From assembly GCF_051014685.1 (NCBI RefSeq), contig NW_027478858.1, positions 186,001 to 250,000 on the forward strand: a stretch of DNA of 64,000 nt. Direction: 5' to 3'. Both the position numbers and the translations under genes were made by a program. Under the pieces are notes generated by a model that was given only the letters and a program-made list of their open reading frames with translations, had not been told where the DNA came from and made no database searches. Origin of the DNA: Ptiloglossa arizonensis (lineage: Eukaryota > Arthropoda > Insecta > Hymenoptera > Colletidae). Position 1 is the first letter of the stretch; each line of letters begins with the position of its first letter. Shown one piece after another: positions 1 to 12,524 of the stretch.

Positions 1-846
1 CTATGACGTATAACGTATAACGTATAACGTATAACGTATAACGTATAACGTGTGACGTATAACGTATAACGTGTAACGTATAACGTATAACGTATAACGT
101 GTAACGTATAACGTATAACGTATAACGTATAACGTATAACGAATAACGTATAACGTGTAACGTATAACGAATAACGTATAACGTACAACGTGTAACGTAT
201 AACGTATAACGTGTGACGTATAACGTGTAACGTATAACGTATGACGTATAACGTATAACGTATAACGTATAACGTGTGACGTATAACGTGTAACGTATAA
301 CGTATAACGTATAACGTATAACGTATAACGTATAACGTGTTACGTATAACGTGTAACTTACAACGTATGACGTATAACGTATAACGTATAACGTATTACG
401 TATAACGTATAACCTATAACGTATAACGTATAACGAATAACGTATAACGTATAACGTATAACGTATAACGAATAACGTATAACATATAACGTATAACGTA
501 TAACGTATAACGTATAACGTATAACGTATAACGTATAACGTATAACGTATAACGTACAACGTATAACGTGTAACGTATAACGTATAACGTATAACGTATA
601 ACTTATGACGTATAACGTATAACGTATAACGTATTCCGTATAACGTATAACGTATAACGTATAACGTATAACGAATAGCGTATAACGTATAACGTATAAC
701 GTATAACGTATAACGTGTAACGTATAACGTGTAACGTATAACGTGTAACGTATAACGTGTAACGCCTAACGTGTAACGTATAACGTGTAACGTATCACGT
801 ATAACGTATAACGTATAACGCACAACGTATAACGTACAACGCATAA

Positions 847-910
847 CGAAGAACGTATAACGAATAACGTAAATGTTATAACGTATTACATATTACGTAT
901 AACGTATAAC
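847..910. repeat. Module A (first of about 60 copies)
   Basis: Module A is a fixed order of in-register words containing GCACAAC, GTACAAC and GCATAAC, then GAAGAAC, GAATAAC and GTAAATG, then GTATTAC, ATATTAC and ATATAAC. Counting from the C before GAAGAAC, copies outside the dense domain are at 847, 2,182, 3,456, 5,815, 7,110, 8,424, 9,698, 10,972, 13,096, 14,200, 16,128, 17,239, 23,497, 24,146, 35,827, 36,310, 40,181, 40,664, 44,008, 44,484, 48,815, 49,207 and throughout 50,402-63,807. Copies in X have GTAAATG followed by TTATAAC, the others by GTATAAC. It is the best landmark for higher-order units. Confidence 0.9.
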
Positions 911-1793
911 ATATTACGTATAACGTATAACGTATAACCTATAACGTATAACGTATAACGTATAACGTATAACGTATAACGTATAACGTATAACGTATAA
1001 CGTATAACGTGTAACGTATAACGTATTACGTGTGACGTATAACGTATAACGTGTTACGTATAACGTGTAACGTACAACGTATGACGTATAACGTATAACG
1101 TATAACGTATTACGTATAACGTATAACCTATAACGTATAACGTATAACGAATAACGTATAACGTATAACGTATAACGTATAACGTATAACGTCTAACGTA
1201 TAACGTATAACGTGTGACGTATAACGTGTAACGTATAACGTATAGCGTATAACGTATAACGTGTAACGTATAACGTATTACGTGTGACGTATAACGTATA
1301 ACGTGTTACGTATAACGTGTAACGTACAACGTATGACGTATAACGTATAACGTATAAAGTATTACGTATAACGTATAACCTATAACGTATAACGTATAAC
1401 GAATAACGTATAACGTATAACGTATAACGTATAACGTATAACGTATAACGTATAACGTATAACGTATAACGTGTGACGTATAACGTATAACGTATAACGT
1501 ATAACGTATAACGTGTAACGTATAACGTGTAACGTATAACGTACAACGTGTGACGTATAACGTGTAACGTATAACGTATGACGTATAACGTGTATCGTGT
1601 AAGCTGCGACGTATAACGTGTAACGTATTACGTATAACGTATAACGCATAACGTATAACGTATAACGTATAACGTATAACGTATAACGTATAACGTATAA
1701 CGTATAACGTATAACGTATAACGTATAACGTGTAACGTAAAACGTATTACGTGTGACGTATAACGTATAACGTGTTACGTGTAACGTATAACG

Positions 1794-1811
1794 TATAAAG
1801 TATTATATAAC
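1794..1811. repeat. Junction D: recurrent 5-base unit opening long canonical runs
   Basis: GTATAAA and GTATTAT are followed by a 5-base ATAAC, the only recurrent break of the 7-base register. Twenty copies were found, at about 1,798, 8,060, 11,678, 12,726, 13,480, 15,479, 15,716, 16,512, 23,713, 35,533, 43,693, 48,493, 49,884, 50,659, 53,277, 54,486, 57,807, 60,206, 60,813 and 62,757 (start of AAAG). Nearly all are preceded by GTGTGAC and one or two GTGTAAC words (GTGTTAC in the left part) and are followed by the purest canonical runs, usually ended by GTCTAAC. Confidence 0.9.
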
Positions 1812-2322
1812 GTATAACGTATAACGTATAACGTATAACGTATAACGTATAACGTATAACGTATAACGTATAACGTATAACGTATAACGTATAACGTATA
1901 ACGTATAACGTATAACGTATAACGTATAACGTATAACGTATAACGTATAACGTATAACGTCTAACGTATAACGTATAACGTGTGACGTATAACGTGTAAC
2001 GTGTAACGTATAACGTGTAACGTATAACGTATAACGTGTAACGTATAACGTGTAACGTATAACGTGTAACGTATAACGTGTAACGTATAACGTGTAACGT
2101 ATAACGTGTAACGTATAACGTGTAACGTATCACGTATAACGTATAACGTATAACGCACAACGTATAACGTACAACGCATAACGAAGAACGTATAACGAAT
2201 AACGTAAATGGTATAACGTATTACATATTACGTATAACGTATAACATATAACGTATAACGTGTAACGTATAACGTATAACGTATAACGTATTACGTATAA
2301 CGTATAACGTATAACGTATTAC

Positions 2323-2340
2323 GTACAACGTATGACGTAT
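2323..2340. repeat. Module F (GTACAAC then GTATGAC)
   Basis: GTATTAC, GTACAAC and GTATGAC occur in this order, then two canonical units and GTGTGAC. Copies lie near 2,323, 4,682, 8,565, 18,294, 18,550, 20,567, 21,366, 21,637, 22,196, 27,155, 36,986, 37,537, 37,767, 38,199, 38,537, 42,239, 46,107, 47,262, 50,075, 52,717, 56,320, 56,588, 59,481 and 62,013. Altered forms with GTACATC are near 53,850 and 54,021. It marks the start of Y-type material and precedes module B or a shortened B. Confidence 0.82.
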
Positions 2341-2489
2341 AACGTATAACGTGTGACGTATAACGTATAACGTATAACGTATAACGTATAACGTATAACG
2401 TATAACGTATAACGTATAACGTATAACTTATAACGTATAACGTATAACGTTTAACGTATAACGCATAACGTATAACGTACAACGTGTAA

Positions 2490-2560
2490 CGAAGAACGTA
2501 TAACGAATAACGTAAAACGAATAACGTATTACATATTACGTATAACGTATAACATATATC
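2490..2560. repeat. Module B, a variant of module A
   Basis: Module B replaces GCATAAC before GAAGAAC by GTGTAAC, and GTAAATG by GTAAAAC followed by GAATAAC; ATATATC replaces the later ATATAAC. Copies are at 2,490, 4,919, 8,732, 18,728, 21,810, 22,377, 37,353 (altered) and 38,718. It lies downstream of module F, TTATAAC and GTTTAAC each time, so it marks the Y-type half of the higher-order repeat. Confidence 0.85.
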
Positions 2561-3869
2561 GTATAACGTATAACGTGTAACGTATAACGTATAACGTATA
2601 ACGTATAACGTATAACGTATAACGTATAACGTGTAACGTATAACGTATAGCGTATAACGTATAACGTGTAACGTATAACGTATAACGTATAACGTATAAC
2701 GTATAACGTATAACGAATAACGTATAACGTGTAACGTATAACGAATAACGTATAACGTACAACGTGTAACGTATAACGTATAACGTGTGACGTATAACGT
2801 GTAACGTATAACGTATGACGTATAACGTATAACGTATAACGTATAACGTATAACGTGTGACGTATAACGTGTAACGTATAACGTATAACGTATAACGTAT
2901 AACGTATAACGTATAACGTATAACGTATAACGTATAACGTATAACGTATAACGTGTAACGTATAACGTATTACGTGTGACGTATAACGTATAACGTGTAA
3001 CGTATAACGTATAACGTATAACGTATAACGTATAACATATAACGTATAACGTATAACGTATAACGTATAACGTATAACGTATAACGTATAACGTATAACG
3101 TATAACGTCTAACGTATAACGTATAACGTATAACGTATAACGTATAACGAATAACGTATAACGTGTAACGTATAACGAATAACGTATAACGTACAACGTG
3201 TAACGTATAACGTATAACGTATAACGTATAACGTGTAACGTATAACGTATAACGTGTGACGTATAACGTATAACGTTTAACGTATAACGTATAACTTATG
3301 ACGTATAACGTATAACGTTTAACGTATAACGTATAACGTATAACGTATAACATATAACGTATAACGTGTAACGTATAAAGTATAACGTGTGACGTATAAC
3401 GTGTAACGTATAACGTATAACGTATAACGCACAACGTATAACGTACATCGCATAACGAAGAACGTATAACGAATAACGTAAATGGTATAACGTATTACAT
3501 ATTACGTATAACGTATAACATATAACGTATAACGTGTAACGTATAACGTGTAACGTATAACATGTAACGTATAACGTATAACGTATAACGTATAACGTAT
3601 AACGTATAACGTATAACGTATAACGAATAACGTATAACGTGTAACGTATAACGAATAACGTATAACGTACAACGTGTAACGTATAACGTATAACGTATAA
3701 CGTATAACGTGTAACGTATAACGTATAACGTGTGACGTATAACGTATAACGTTTAACGTATAACGTATAACGTATAACGTATAACGTATAACGTATAAGG
3801 TATAACGTATAACGTGTAACGTATAACGTATAACGTGTGACGTATAACGTGTAACGTATAACGTATGAC

Positions 3870-3897
3870 GCATAACGTGTATCGTGTAAGCTATGAC
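3870..3897. repeat. Module C, AAGCT-containing boundary
   Basis: GTGTATC and GTGTAAG are followed by CTATGAC (or CTGCGAC, CTGTGAC), giving the only AGCT-containing junction in this left part of the array. The first C of the third word lies at 1,604, 3,891, 3,996, 4,171, 6,264, 7,867, 10,133, 11,533, 12,525, 14,628, 15,286 and 17,616, with others near 14,040, 17,079, 19,557, 19,927, 20,103, 20,887 and 21,061. The module is absent from about 21.1 to 36.7 kb, returns from 36.75 to 49.65 kb and occurs once more near 55,583. Many large duplications start or end at it. Confidence 0.88.
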
Positions 3898-6263
3898 GTA
3901 TAACGTATAACGTATAACGTATAACGTATAACGTATAACGTGTGACGTATAACGTGTAACGTATAACGTATGACGTATAACGTGTATCGTGTAAGCTATG
4001 ACGTATAACGTATAACGTATAACGTATAACGTTTAACGTATAACGTATAACGTATAACGTATAACGTGTAAGGTATAACGTATAACGTATAACGTGTAAC
4101 GTATAACGTATAACGTGTGACGTATAACGTGTAACGTATAACGTATGACGTATAACGTGTATCGTGTAAGCTATGACGTATAACGTATAACGTATAACGT
4201 ATAACGTATAACGTATAACGTGTAACGTATAACGTATAACGTGTAACGTATAACGTATAACGTATAACGTATAACGTATAACGTATAACGTATAACGTAT
4301 AACGTATAACGTATAACGTATAACGTATAACGTATAACGTATAACGTATAACGTATAACGTATAACGTATAACGTATAACGTATTACGTATAACGTATAA
4401 CGTATAACGTATTACGTACAACGTATGACGTATAACGTATAACGTGTGTCGTATAACGTATAACGTGTAACGTATAACGTATAACGTATAACGTATAACG
4501 TATAACGTATAACGTATAACGCATAACGTATAACTTATTACGTGTAACGTATAACGTGTAACGTATAACGTGTAACGCATAACGTATAACGTATAACGTA
4601 TAACGTATAACGTATAACGTATAACGTATAACGTATAACGTATAACGTATTACGTATAACGTATAACGTATAACGTATTACGTACAACGTATGACGTATA
4701 ACGTATAACGTGTGACGTATAACGTATAACGTATAACGTATAACGTATAACGTATAACGTATAACGTATAACGTATAACGTATAACGTATAACTTATAAC
4801 GTATAACGTATAACGTTTAACGTATAACGCATAACGTATAACGTACAACGTATAACTTATAACGTATAACGTATAACGTTTAACGTATAACGCATAACGT
4901 ATAACGTACAACGTGTAACGAAGAACGTATAACGAATAACGTAAAACGAATAACGTATTACATATTACGTATAACGTATAACATATATCGTATAACGTAT
5001 AACGTGTAACGTATAACGTATAACGTGTAACGTATAACGTATAACGTATAACGTATAACGTATAACGTATAACGAATAACGTATAACGTGTAACGTATAA
5101 CGAATAACGTATAACGTACAACGTGTAACGTATAACGTATAACGTGTGACGTATAACGTGTAACGTATAACGTATGACGTATAACGTATAACGTATAACG
5201 TATAACGTATAACGTGTGACGTATAACGTGTAACGTATAACGTATAACGTATAACGTATAACGTATAACGTATAACGTATAACGTATAACGTATAACGTA
5301 TAACGTGTAACGTATAACGTATTACGTGTGACGTATAACGTATAACGTGTAACGTATAACGTATAACGTATAACGTATAACGTATAACATATAACGTATA
5401 ACGTATAACGTATAACGTATAACGTATAACGTATAACGTATAACGTATAACGTATAACGTCTAACGTATAACGTATAACGTATAACGTATAACGTATAAC
5501 GAATAACGTATAACGTGTAACGTATAACGAATAACGTATAACGTACAACGTGTAACGTATAACGTATAACGTATAACGTATAACGTGTAACGTATAACGT
5601 ATAACGTGTGACGTATAACGTATAACGTTTAACGTATAACGTATAACCTATGACGTATAACGTATAACGTTTAACGTATAACGTATAACGTATAACGTAT
5701 AACATATAACGTATAACGTGTAACGTATAAAGTATAACGTGTGACGTATAACGTGTAACGTATAACGTATAACGTATAACGTATAACGCACAACGTATAA
5801 CGTACATCGCATAACGAAGAACGTATAACGAATAACGTAAATGGTATAACGTATTACATATTACGTATAACGTATAACATATAACGCATAACGTGTAACG
5901 TATAACGTGTAACGTATAACATGTAACGTATAACGTATAACGTATAACGTATAACGTATAACGTATAACGTATAACGTATAACGTATAACGAATAAAGTA
6001 TAACGTGTAACGTATAACGAATAACGTATAACGTATAACGTACAACGTGTAACGTATAACGTATAACGTATAACGTATAACGTGTAACGTATAACGTATA
6101 ACGTGTGACGTATAACGTATAACGTTTAACGTATAACGTATAACGTATAACGTATAACGTATAACGTATAAGGTATAACGTATAACGTGTAACGTATAAC
6201 GTATAACGTGTGACGTATAACGTGTAACGTATAACGTATGACGCATAACGTGTATCGTGTAAG
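3891..6263. repeat. Bridging block: C-module cluster plus a second Y copy
   Basis: Three CTATGAC boundaries lie close together at 3,891, 3,996 and 4,171, spaced 105 and 175 bases (15 and 25 units). A run of canonical units follows, then a copy of the Y part of XY-1 from about 4,680. Module B at 4,919 pairs with 2,490 (offset 2,429) and module A at 5,815 pairs with 3,456 (offset 2,359), so this Y copy is 70 bases shorter between those markers. The block has no X part, as expected from unequal exchange within the array. It contains no gene. Confidence 0.8.
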
Positions 6264-9200
6264 CTATGACGTATAACGTATAACGTATAACGTATAACGT
6301 ATAACGTATAACGTGTGACGTATAACGTATAACGTGTAACGTATAACGTATAACGTATAACGTGTAACGTATAACGTATAACGTATAACGTATAACGTAT
6401 AACGAATAACGTATAACGTGTAACGTATAACGAATAACGTATAACGTACAACGTGTAACGTATAACGTATAACGTGTGACGTATAACGTGTAACGTATAA
6501 CGTATGACGTATAACGTATAACGTATAACGTATAACGTGTGACGTATAACGTGTAACGTATAACGTATAACGTATAACGTATAACGTATAACGTATAACG
6601 TGTTACGTATAACGTGTAACTTACAACGTATGACGTATAACGTATAACGTATAACGTATTACGTATAACGTATAACCTATAACGTATAACGTATAACGAA
6701 TAACGTATAACGTATAACGTATAACGTATAACGAATAACGTATAACATATAACGTATAACGTATAACGTATAACGTATAACGTATAACGTATAACGTATA
6801 ACGTATAACGTATAACGTACAACGTATAACGTGTAACGTATAACGTATAACGTATAACGTATAACTTATGACGTATAACGTATAACGTATAACGTATTCC
6901 GTATAACGTATAACGTATAACGTATAACGTATAACGAATAGCGTATAACGTATAACGTATAACGTATAACGTATAACGTGTAACGTATAACGTGTAACGT
7001 ATAACGTGTAACGTATAACGTGTAACGCCTAACGTGTAACGTATAACGTGTAACGTATCACGTATAACGTATAACGTATAACGCACAACGTATAACGTAC
7101 AACGCATAACGAAGAACGTATAACGAATAACGTAAATGTTATAACGTATTACATATTACGTATAACGTATAACATATTACGTATAACGTATAACGTATAA
7201 CCTATAACGTATAACGTATAACGTATAACGTATAACGTATAACGTATAACGTATAACGTATAACGTATAACGTGTAACGTATAACGTATTACGTGTGACG
7301 TATAACGTATAACGTGTTACGTATAACGTGTAACGTACAACGTATGACGTATAACGTATAACGTATAACGTATTACGTATAACGTATAACCTATAACGTA
7401 TAACGTATAACGAATAACGTATAACGTATAACGTATAACGTATAACGTATAACGTCTAACGTATAACGTATAACGTGTGACGTATAACGTGTAACGTATA
7501 ACGTATAGCGTATAACGTATAACGTGTAACGTATAACGTATTACGTGTGACGTATAACGTATAACGTGTTACGTATAACGTGTAACGTACAACGTATGAC
7601 GTATAACGTATAACGTATAAAGTATTACGTATAACGTATAACCTATAACGTATAACGTATAACGAATAACGTATAACGTATAACGTATAACGTATAACGT
7701 ATAACGTATAACGTATAACGTATAACGTATAACGTGTGACGTATAACGTATAACGTATAACGTATAACGTATAACGTGTAACGTATAACGTGTAACGTAT
7801 AACGTACAACGTGTGACGTATAACGTGTAACGTATAACGTATGACGTATAACGTGTATCGTGTAAGCTGCGACGTATAACGTGTAACGTATTACGTATAA
7901 CGTATAACGCATAACGTATAACGTATAACGTATAACGTATAACGTATAACGTATAACGTATAACGTATAACGTATAACGTATAACGTATAACGTGTAACG
8001 TAAAACGTATTACGTGTGACGTATAACGTATAACGTGTTACGTGTAACGTATAACGTATAAAGTATTATATAACGTATAACGTATAACGTATAACGTATA
8101 ACGTATAACGTATAACGTATAACGTATAACGTATAACGTATAACGTATAACGTATAACGTATAACGTATAACGTATAACGTATAACGTATAACGTATAAC
8201 GTATAACGTATAACGTCTAACGTATAACGTATAACGTGTGACGTATAACGTGTAACGTGTAACGTATAACGTGTAACGTATAACGTATAACGTGTAACGT
8301 ATAACGTGTAACGTATAACGTGTAACGTATAACGTGTAACGTATAACGTGTAACGTATAACGTGTAACGTATCACGTATAACGTATAACGTATAACGCAC
8401 AACGTATAACGTACAACGCATAACGAAGAACGTATAACGAATAACGTAAATGGTATAACGTATTACATATTACGTATAACGTATAACATATAACGTATAA
8501 CGTGTAACGTATAACGTATAACGTATAACGTATTACGTATAACGTATAACGTATAACGTATTACGTACAACGTATGACGTATAACGTATAACGTGTGACG
8601 TATAACGTATAACGTATAACGTATAACGTATAACGTATAACGTATAACGTATAACGTATAACGTATAACTTATAACGTATAACGTATAACGTTTAACGTA
8701 TAACGCATAACGTATAACGTACAACGTGTAACGAAGAACGTATAACGAATAACGTAAAACGAATAACGTATTACATATTACGTATAACGTATAACATATA
8801 TCGTATAACGTATAACGTGTAACGTATAACGTATAACGTATAACGTATAACGTATAACGTATAACGTATAACGTGTAACGTATAACGTATAGCGTATAAC
8901 GTATAACGTGTAACGTATAACGTATAACGTATAACGTATAACGTATAACGTATAACGAATAACGTATAACGTGTAACGTATAACGAATAACGTATAACGT
9001 ACAACGTGTAACGTATAACGTATAACGTGTGACGTATAACGTGTAACGTATAACGTATGACGTATAACGTATAACGTATAACGTATAACGTATAACGTGT
9101 GACGTATAACGTGTAACGTATAACGTATAACGTATAACGTATAACGTATAACGTATAACGTATAACGTATAACGTATAACGTATAACGTATAACGTGTAA

Positions 9201-10132
9201 CGTATAACGTATTACGTGTGACGTATAACGTATAACGTGTAACGTATAACGTATAACGTATAACGTATAACGTATAACATATAACGTATAACGTATAACG
9301 TATAACGTATAACGTATAACGTATAACGTATAACGTATAACGTATAACGTCTAACGTATAACGTATAACGTATAACGTATAACGTATAACGAATAACGTA
9401 TAACGTGTAACGTATAACGAATAACGTATAACGTACAACGTGTAACGTATAACGTATAACGTATAACGTATAACGTGTAACGTATAACGTATAACGTGTG
9501 ACGTATAACGTATAACGTTTAACGTATAACGTATAACTTATGACGTATAACGTATAACGTTTAACGTATAACGTATAACGTATAACGTATAACATATAAC
9601 GTATAACGTGTAACGTATAAAGTATAACGTGTGACGTATAACGTGTAACGTATAACGTATAACGTATAACGCACAACGTATAACGTACATCGCATAACGA
9701 AGAACGTATAACGAATAACGTAAATGGTATAACGTATTACATATTACGTATAACGTATAACATATAACGTATAACGTGTAACGTATAACGTGTAACGTAT
9801 AACATGTAACGTATAACGTATAACGTATAACGTATAACGTATAACGTATAACGTATAACGTATAACGAATAACGTATAACGTGTAACGTATAACGAATAA
9901 CGTATAACGTACAACGTGTAACGTATAACGTATAACGTATAACGTATAACGTGTAACGTATAACGTATAACGTGTGACGTATAACGTATAACGTTTAACG
10001 TATAACGTATAACGTATAACGTATAACGTATAACGTATAAGGTATAACGTATAACGTGTAACGTATAACGTATAACGTGTGACGTATAACGTGTAACGTA
10101 TAACGTATGACGCATAACGTGTATCGTGTAAG
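6264..10132. repeat. Higher-order repeat copy XY-2
   Basis: This is the second full copy of 1-3,890. Shared rare words include TTATGAC (601 and 6,864), module A (847 and 7,110), CTGCGAC (1,604 and 7,867), module B (2,490 and 8,732) and module A (3,456 and 9,698). The 906-base stretch at 8,533-9,438 has the same minus-strand translation as 2,291-3,196, which points to very recent duplication or duplicated assembly. Both offsets (6,263 and 6,242) equal a multiple of 7 plus 5, as expected with one 5-base D unit between the copies. It contains no gene. Confidence 0.9.
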
Positions 10133-12524
10133 CTATGACGTATAACGTATAACGTATAACGTATAACGTATAACGTATAACGTGTGACGTATAACGTATA
10201 ACGTGTAACGTATAACGTATAACGTATAACGTGTAACGTATAACGTATAACGTATAACGTATAACGTATAACGAATAACGTATAACGTGTAACGTATAAC
10301 GAATAACGTATAACGTACAACGTGTAACGTATAACGTATAACGTGTGACGTATAACGTGTAACGTATAACGTATGACGTATAACGTATAACGTATAACGT
10401 ATAACGTGTGACGTATAACGTGTAACGTATAACGTATAACGTATAACGTATAACGTATAACGTATAACGTGTTACGTATAACGTGTAACTTACAACGTAT
10501 GACGTATAACGTATAACGTATAACGTATTACGTATAACGTATAACCTATAACGTATAACGTATAACGAATAACGTATAACGTATAACGTATAACGTATAA
10601 CGAATAACGTATAACATATAACGTATAACGTATAACGTATAACGTATAACGTATAACGTATAACGTATAACGTATAACGTACAACGTATAACGTGTAACG
10701 TATAACGTATAACGTATAACGTATAACTTATGACGTATAACGTATAACGTATAACGTATTCCGTATAACGTATAACGTATAACGTATAACGTATAACGAA
10801 TAGCGTATAACGTATAACGTATAACGTATAACGTATAACGTGTAACGTATAACGTGTAACGTATAACGTGTAACGTATAACGTGTAACGCCTAACGTGTA
10901 ACGTATAACGTGTAACGTATCACGTATAACGTATAACGTATAACGCACAACGTATAACGTACAACGCATAACGAAGAACGTATAACGAATAACGTAAATG
11001 TTATAACGTATTACATATTACGTATAACGTATAACATATTACGTATAACGTATAACGTATAACGTATAACGTATAACGTATAACGTATAACGTATAACGT
11101 ATAACGTATAACGTATAACGTATAACGTATAACGTGTAACGTATAACGTATTACGTGTGACGTATAACGTATAACGTGTTACGTATAACGTGTAACGTAC
11201 AACGTATGACGTATAACGTATAACGTATAACGTATTACGTATAACGTATAACCTATAACGTATAACGTATAACGAATAACGTATAACGTATAACGTATAA
11301 CGTATAACGTATAACGTCTAACGTATAACGTATAACGTGTGACGTATAACGTGTAACGTATAACGTCTAACGTATAACGTATAACGTGTGACGTATAACG
11401 TGTAACGTGTAACGTGTAACGTATAACGTGTAACGTATAACGTATAACGTATAACGTATAACCTATAACGTATAGCGTGTGACGTATAACGTGTAACGTA
11501 TAACGTATGACGTATGACGTGTATCGTGTAAGCTGTGACGTATAACGTGTAACGTATAACGTATAACGTATAACGTATAACGTATAACGTATAACGTATA
11601 ACGTATAACGTGTAACGTAAAACGTATTACGTGTGACGTATAACGTATAACGTGTTACGTGTAACGTATAACGTATAAAGTATTATATAACGTATAACGT
11701 ATAACGTATTACGTATAACGTATAACCTATAACGTATAACGTATAACGAATAACGTATAACGTATAACGTATAACGTATAACGTATAACGTCTAACGTAT
11801 AACGTATAACGTGTGACGTATAACGTGTAACGTATAACGTCTAACGTATAACGTATAACGTGTGACGTATAACGTGTAACGTGTAACGTGTAACGTATAA
11901 CGTGTAACGTATAACGTATAACGTATAACGTATAACGTATAACGTATAACGTATAACGTATAACGTATAACGTATAACGTGTAACGTATAACGTATTACG
12001 TGTGACGTATAACGTATAACGTGTTACGTATAACGTGTAACGTACAACGTATGACGTATAACGTATAACGTATAACGTATTACGTATAACGTATAACCTA
12101 TAACGTATAACGTATAACGAATAACGTATAACGTATAACGTATAACGTATAACGTATAACGTATAACGTATAGCGTATAACGTATAACGTGTAACGTATA
12201 ACGTATTACGTGTGACGTATAACGTATAACGTGTTACGTATAACGTGTAACGTACAACGTATGACGTATAACGTATAACGTATAAAGTATTACGTATAAC
12301 GTATAACCTATAACGTATAACGTATAACGAATAACGTATAACGTATAACGTATAACGTATAACGTATAACGTATAACGTATAACGTATAACGTGTGACGT
12401 ATAACGTATAACGTATAACGTATAACGTATAACGTGTAACGTATAACGTGTAACGTATAACGTACAACGTGTGACGTATAACGTGTAACGTATAACGTAT
12501 GACGTATAACGTGTATCGTGTAAG
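10133..12524. repeat. Truncated third X copy and rearranged tail
   Basis: From 10,133 the order repeats that of 6,264 onward (offset 3,869, dropping by one 7-base unit to 3,862 before module A at 10,972). The match runs to about 11,315, where a GTCTAAC word opens a shuffled tail. The tail holds repeated short runs of GTCTAAC and GTGTGAC, a CTGTGAC boundary at 11,533, a D junction at 11,678 and further X-like segments with GTATTAC and CTATAAC. The tail looks like a mosaic of X fragments. It contains no gene. Confidence 0.75.

Larger units (their letters stand above)
1..3890. repeat. Higher-order repeat copy XY-1 (about 3.9 kb)
   Basis: The segment begins at a CTATGAC word and ends just before the next boundary CTATGAC at 3,891. 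It matches 6,264-10,132, with an offset of 6,263 in its first part and 6,242 further on, so the second copy lacks 21 bases (three units). The X part (about 1-2,300) holds GTATTCC near 630, GAATAGC, GCCTAAC, module A at 847 and 2,182, a C-type word CTGCGAC at 1,604 and a D junction at 1,798. The Y part (about 2,310-3,890) holds module B at 2,490 and module A at 3,456. It contains no gene. Confidence 0.9.

Noticed and set aside
3870..3897. Module C (AAGCT) as a restriction-linked or protein-binding boundary element
   Set aside because: It can be explained as three adjacent mutated heptamers in perfect register; nothing in the sequence indicates binding or cutting, so it is kept only as a structural landmark.
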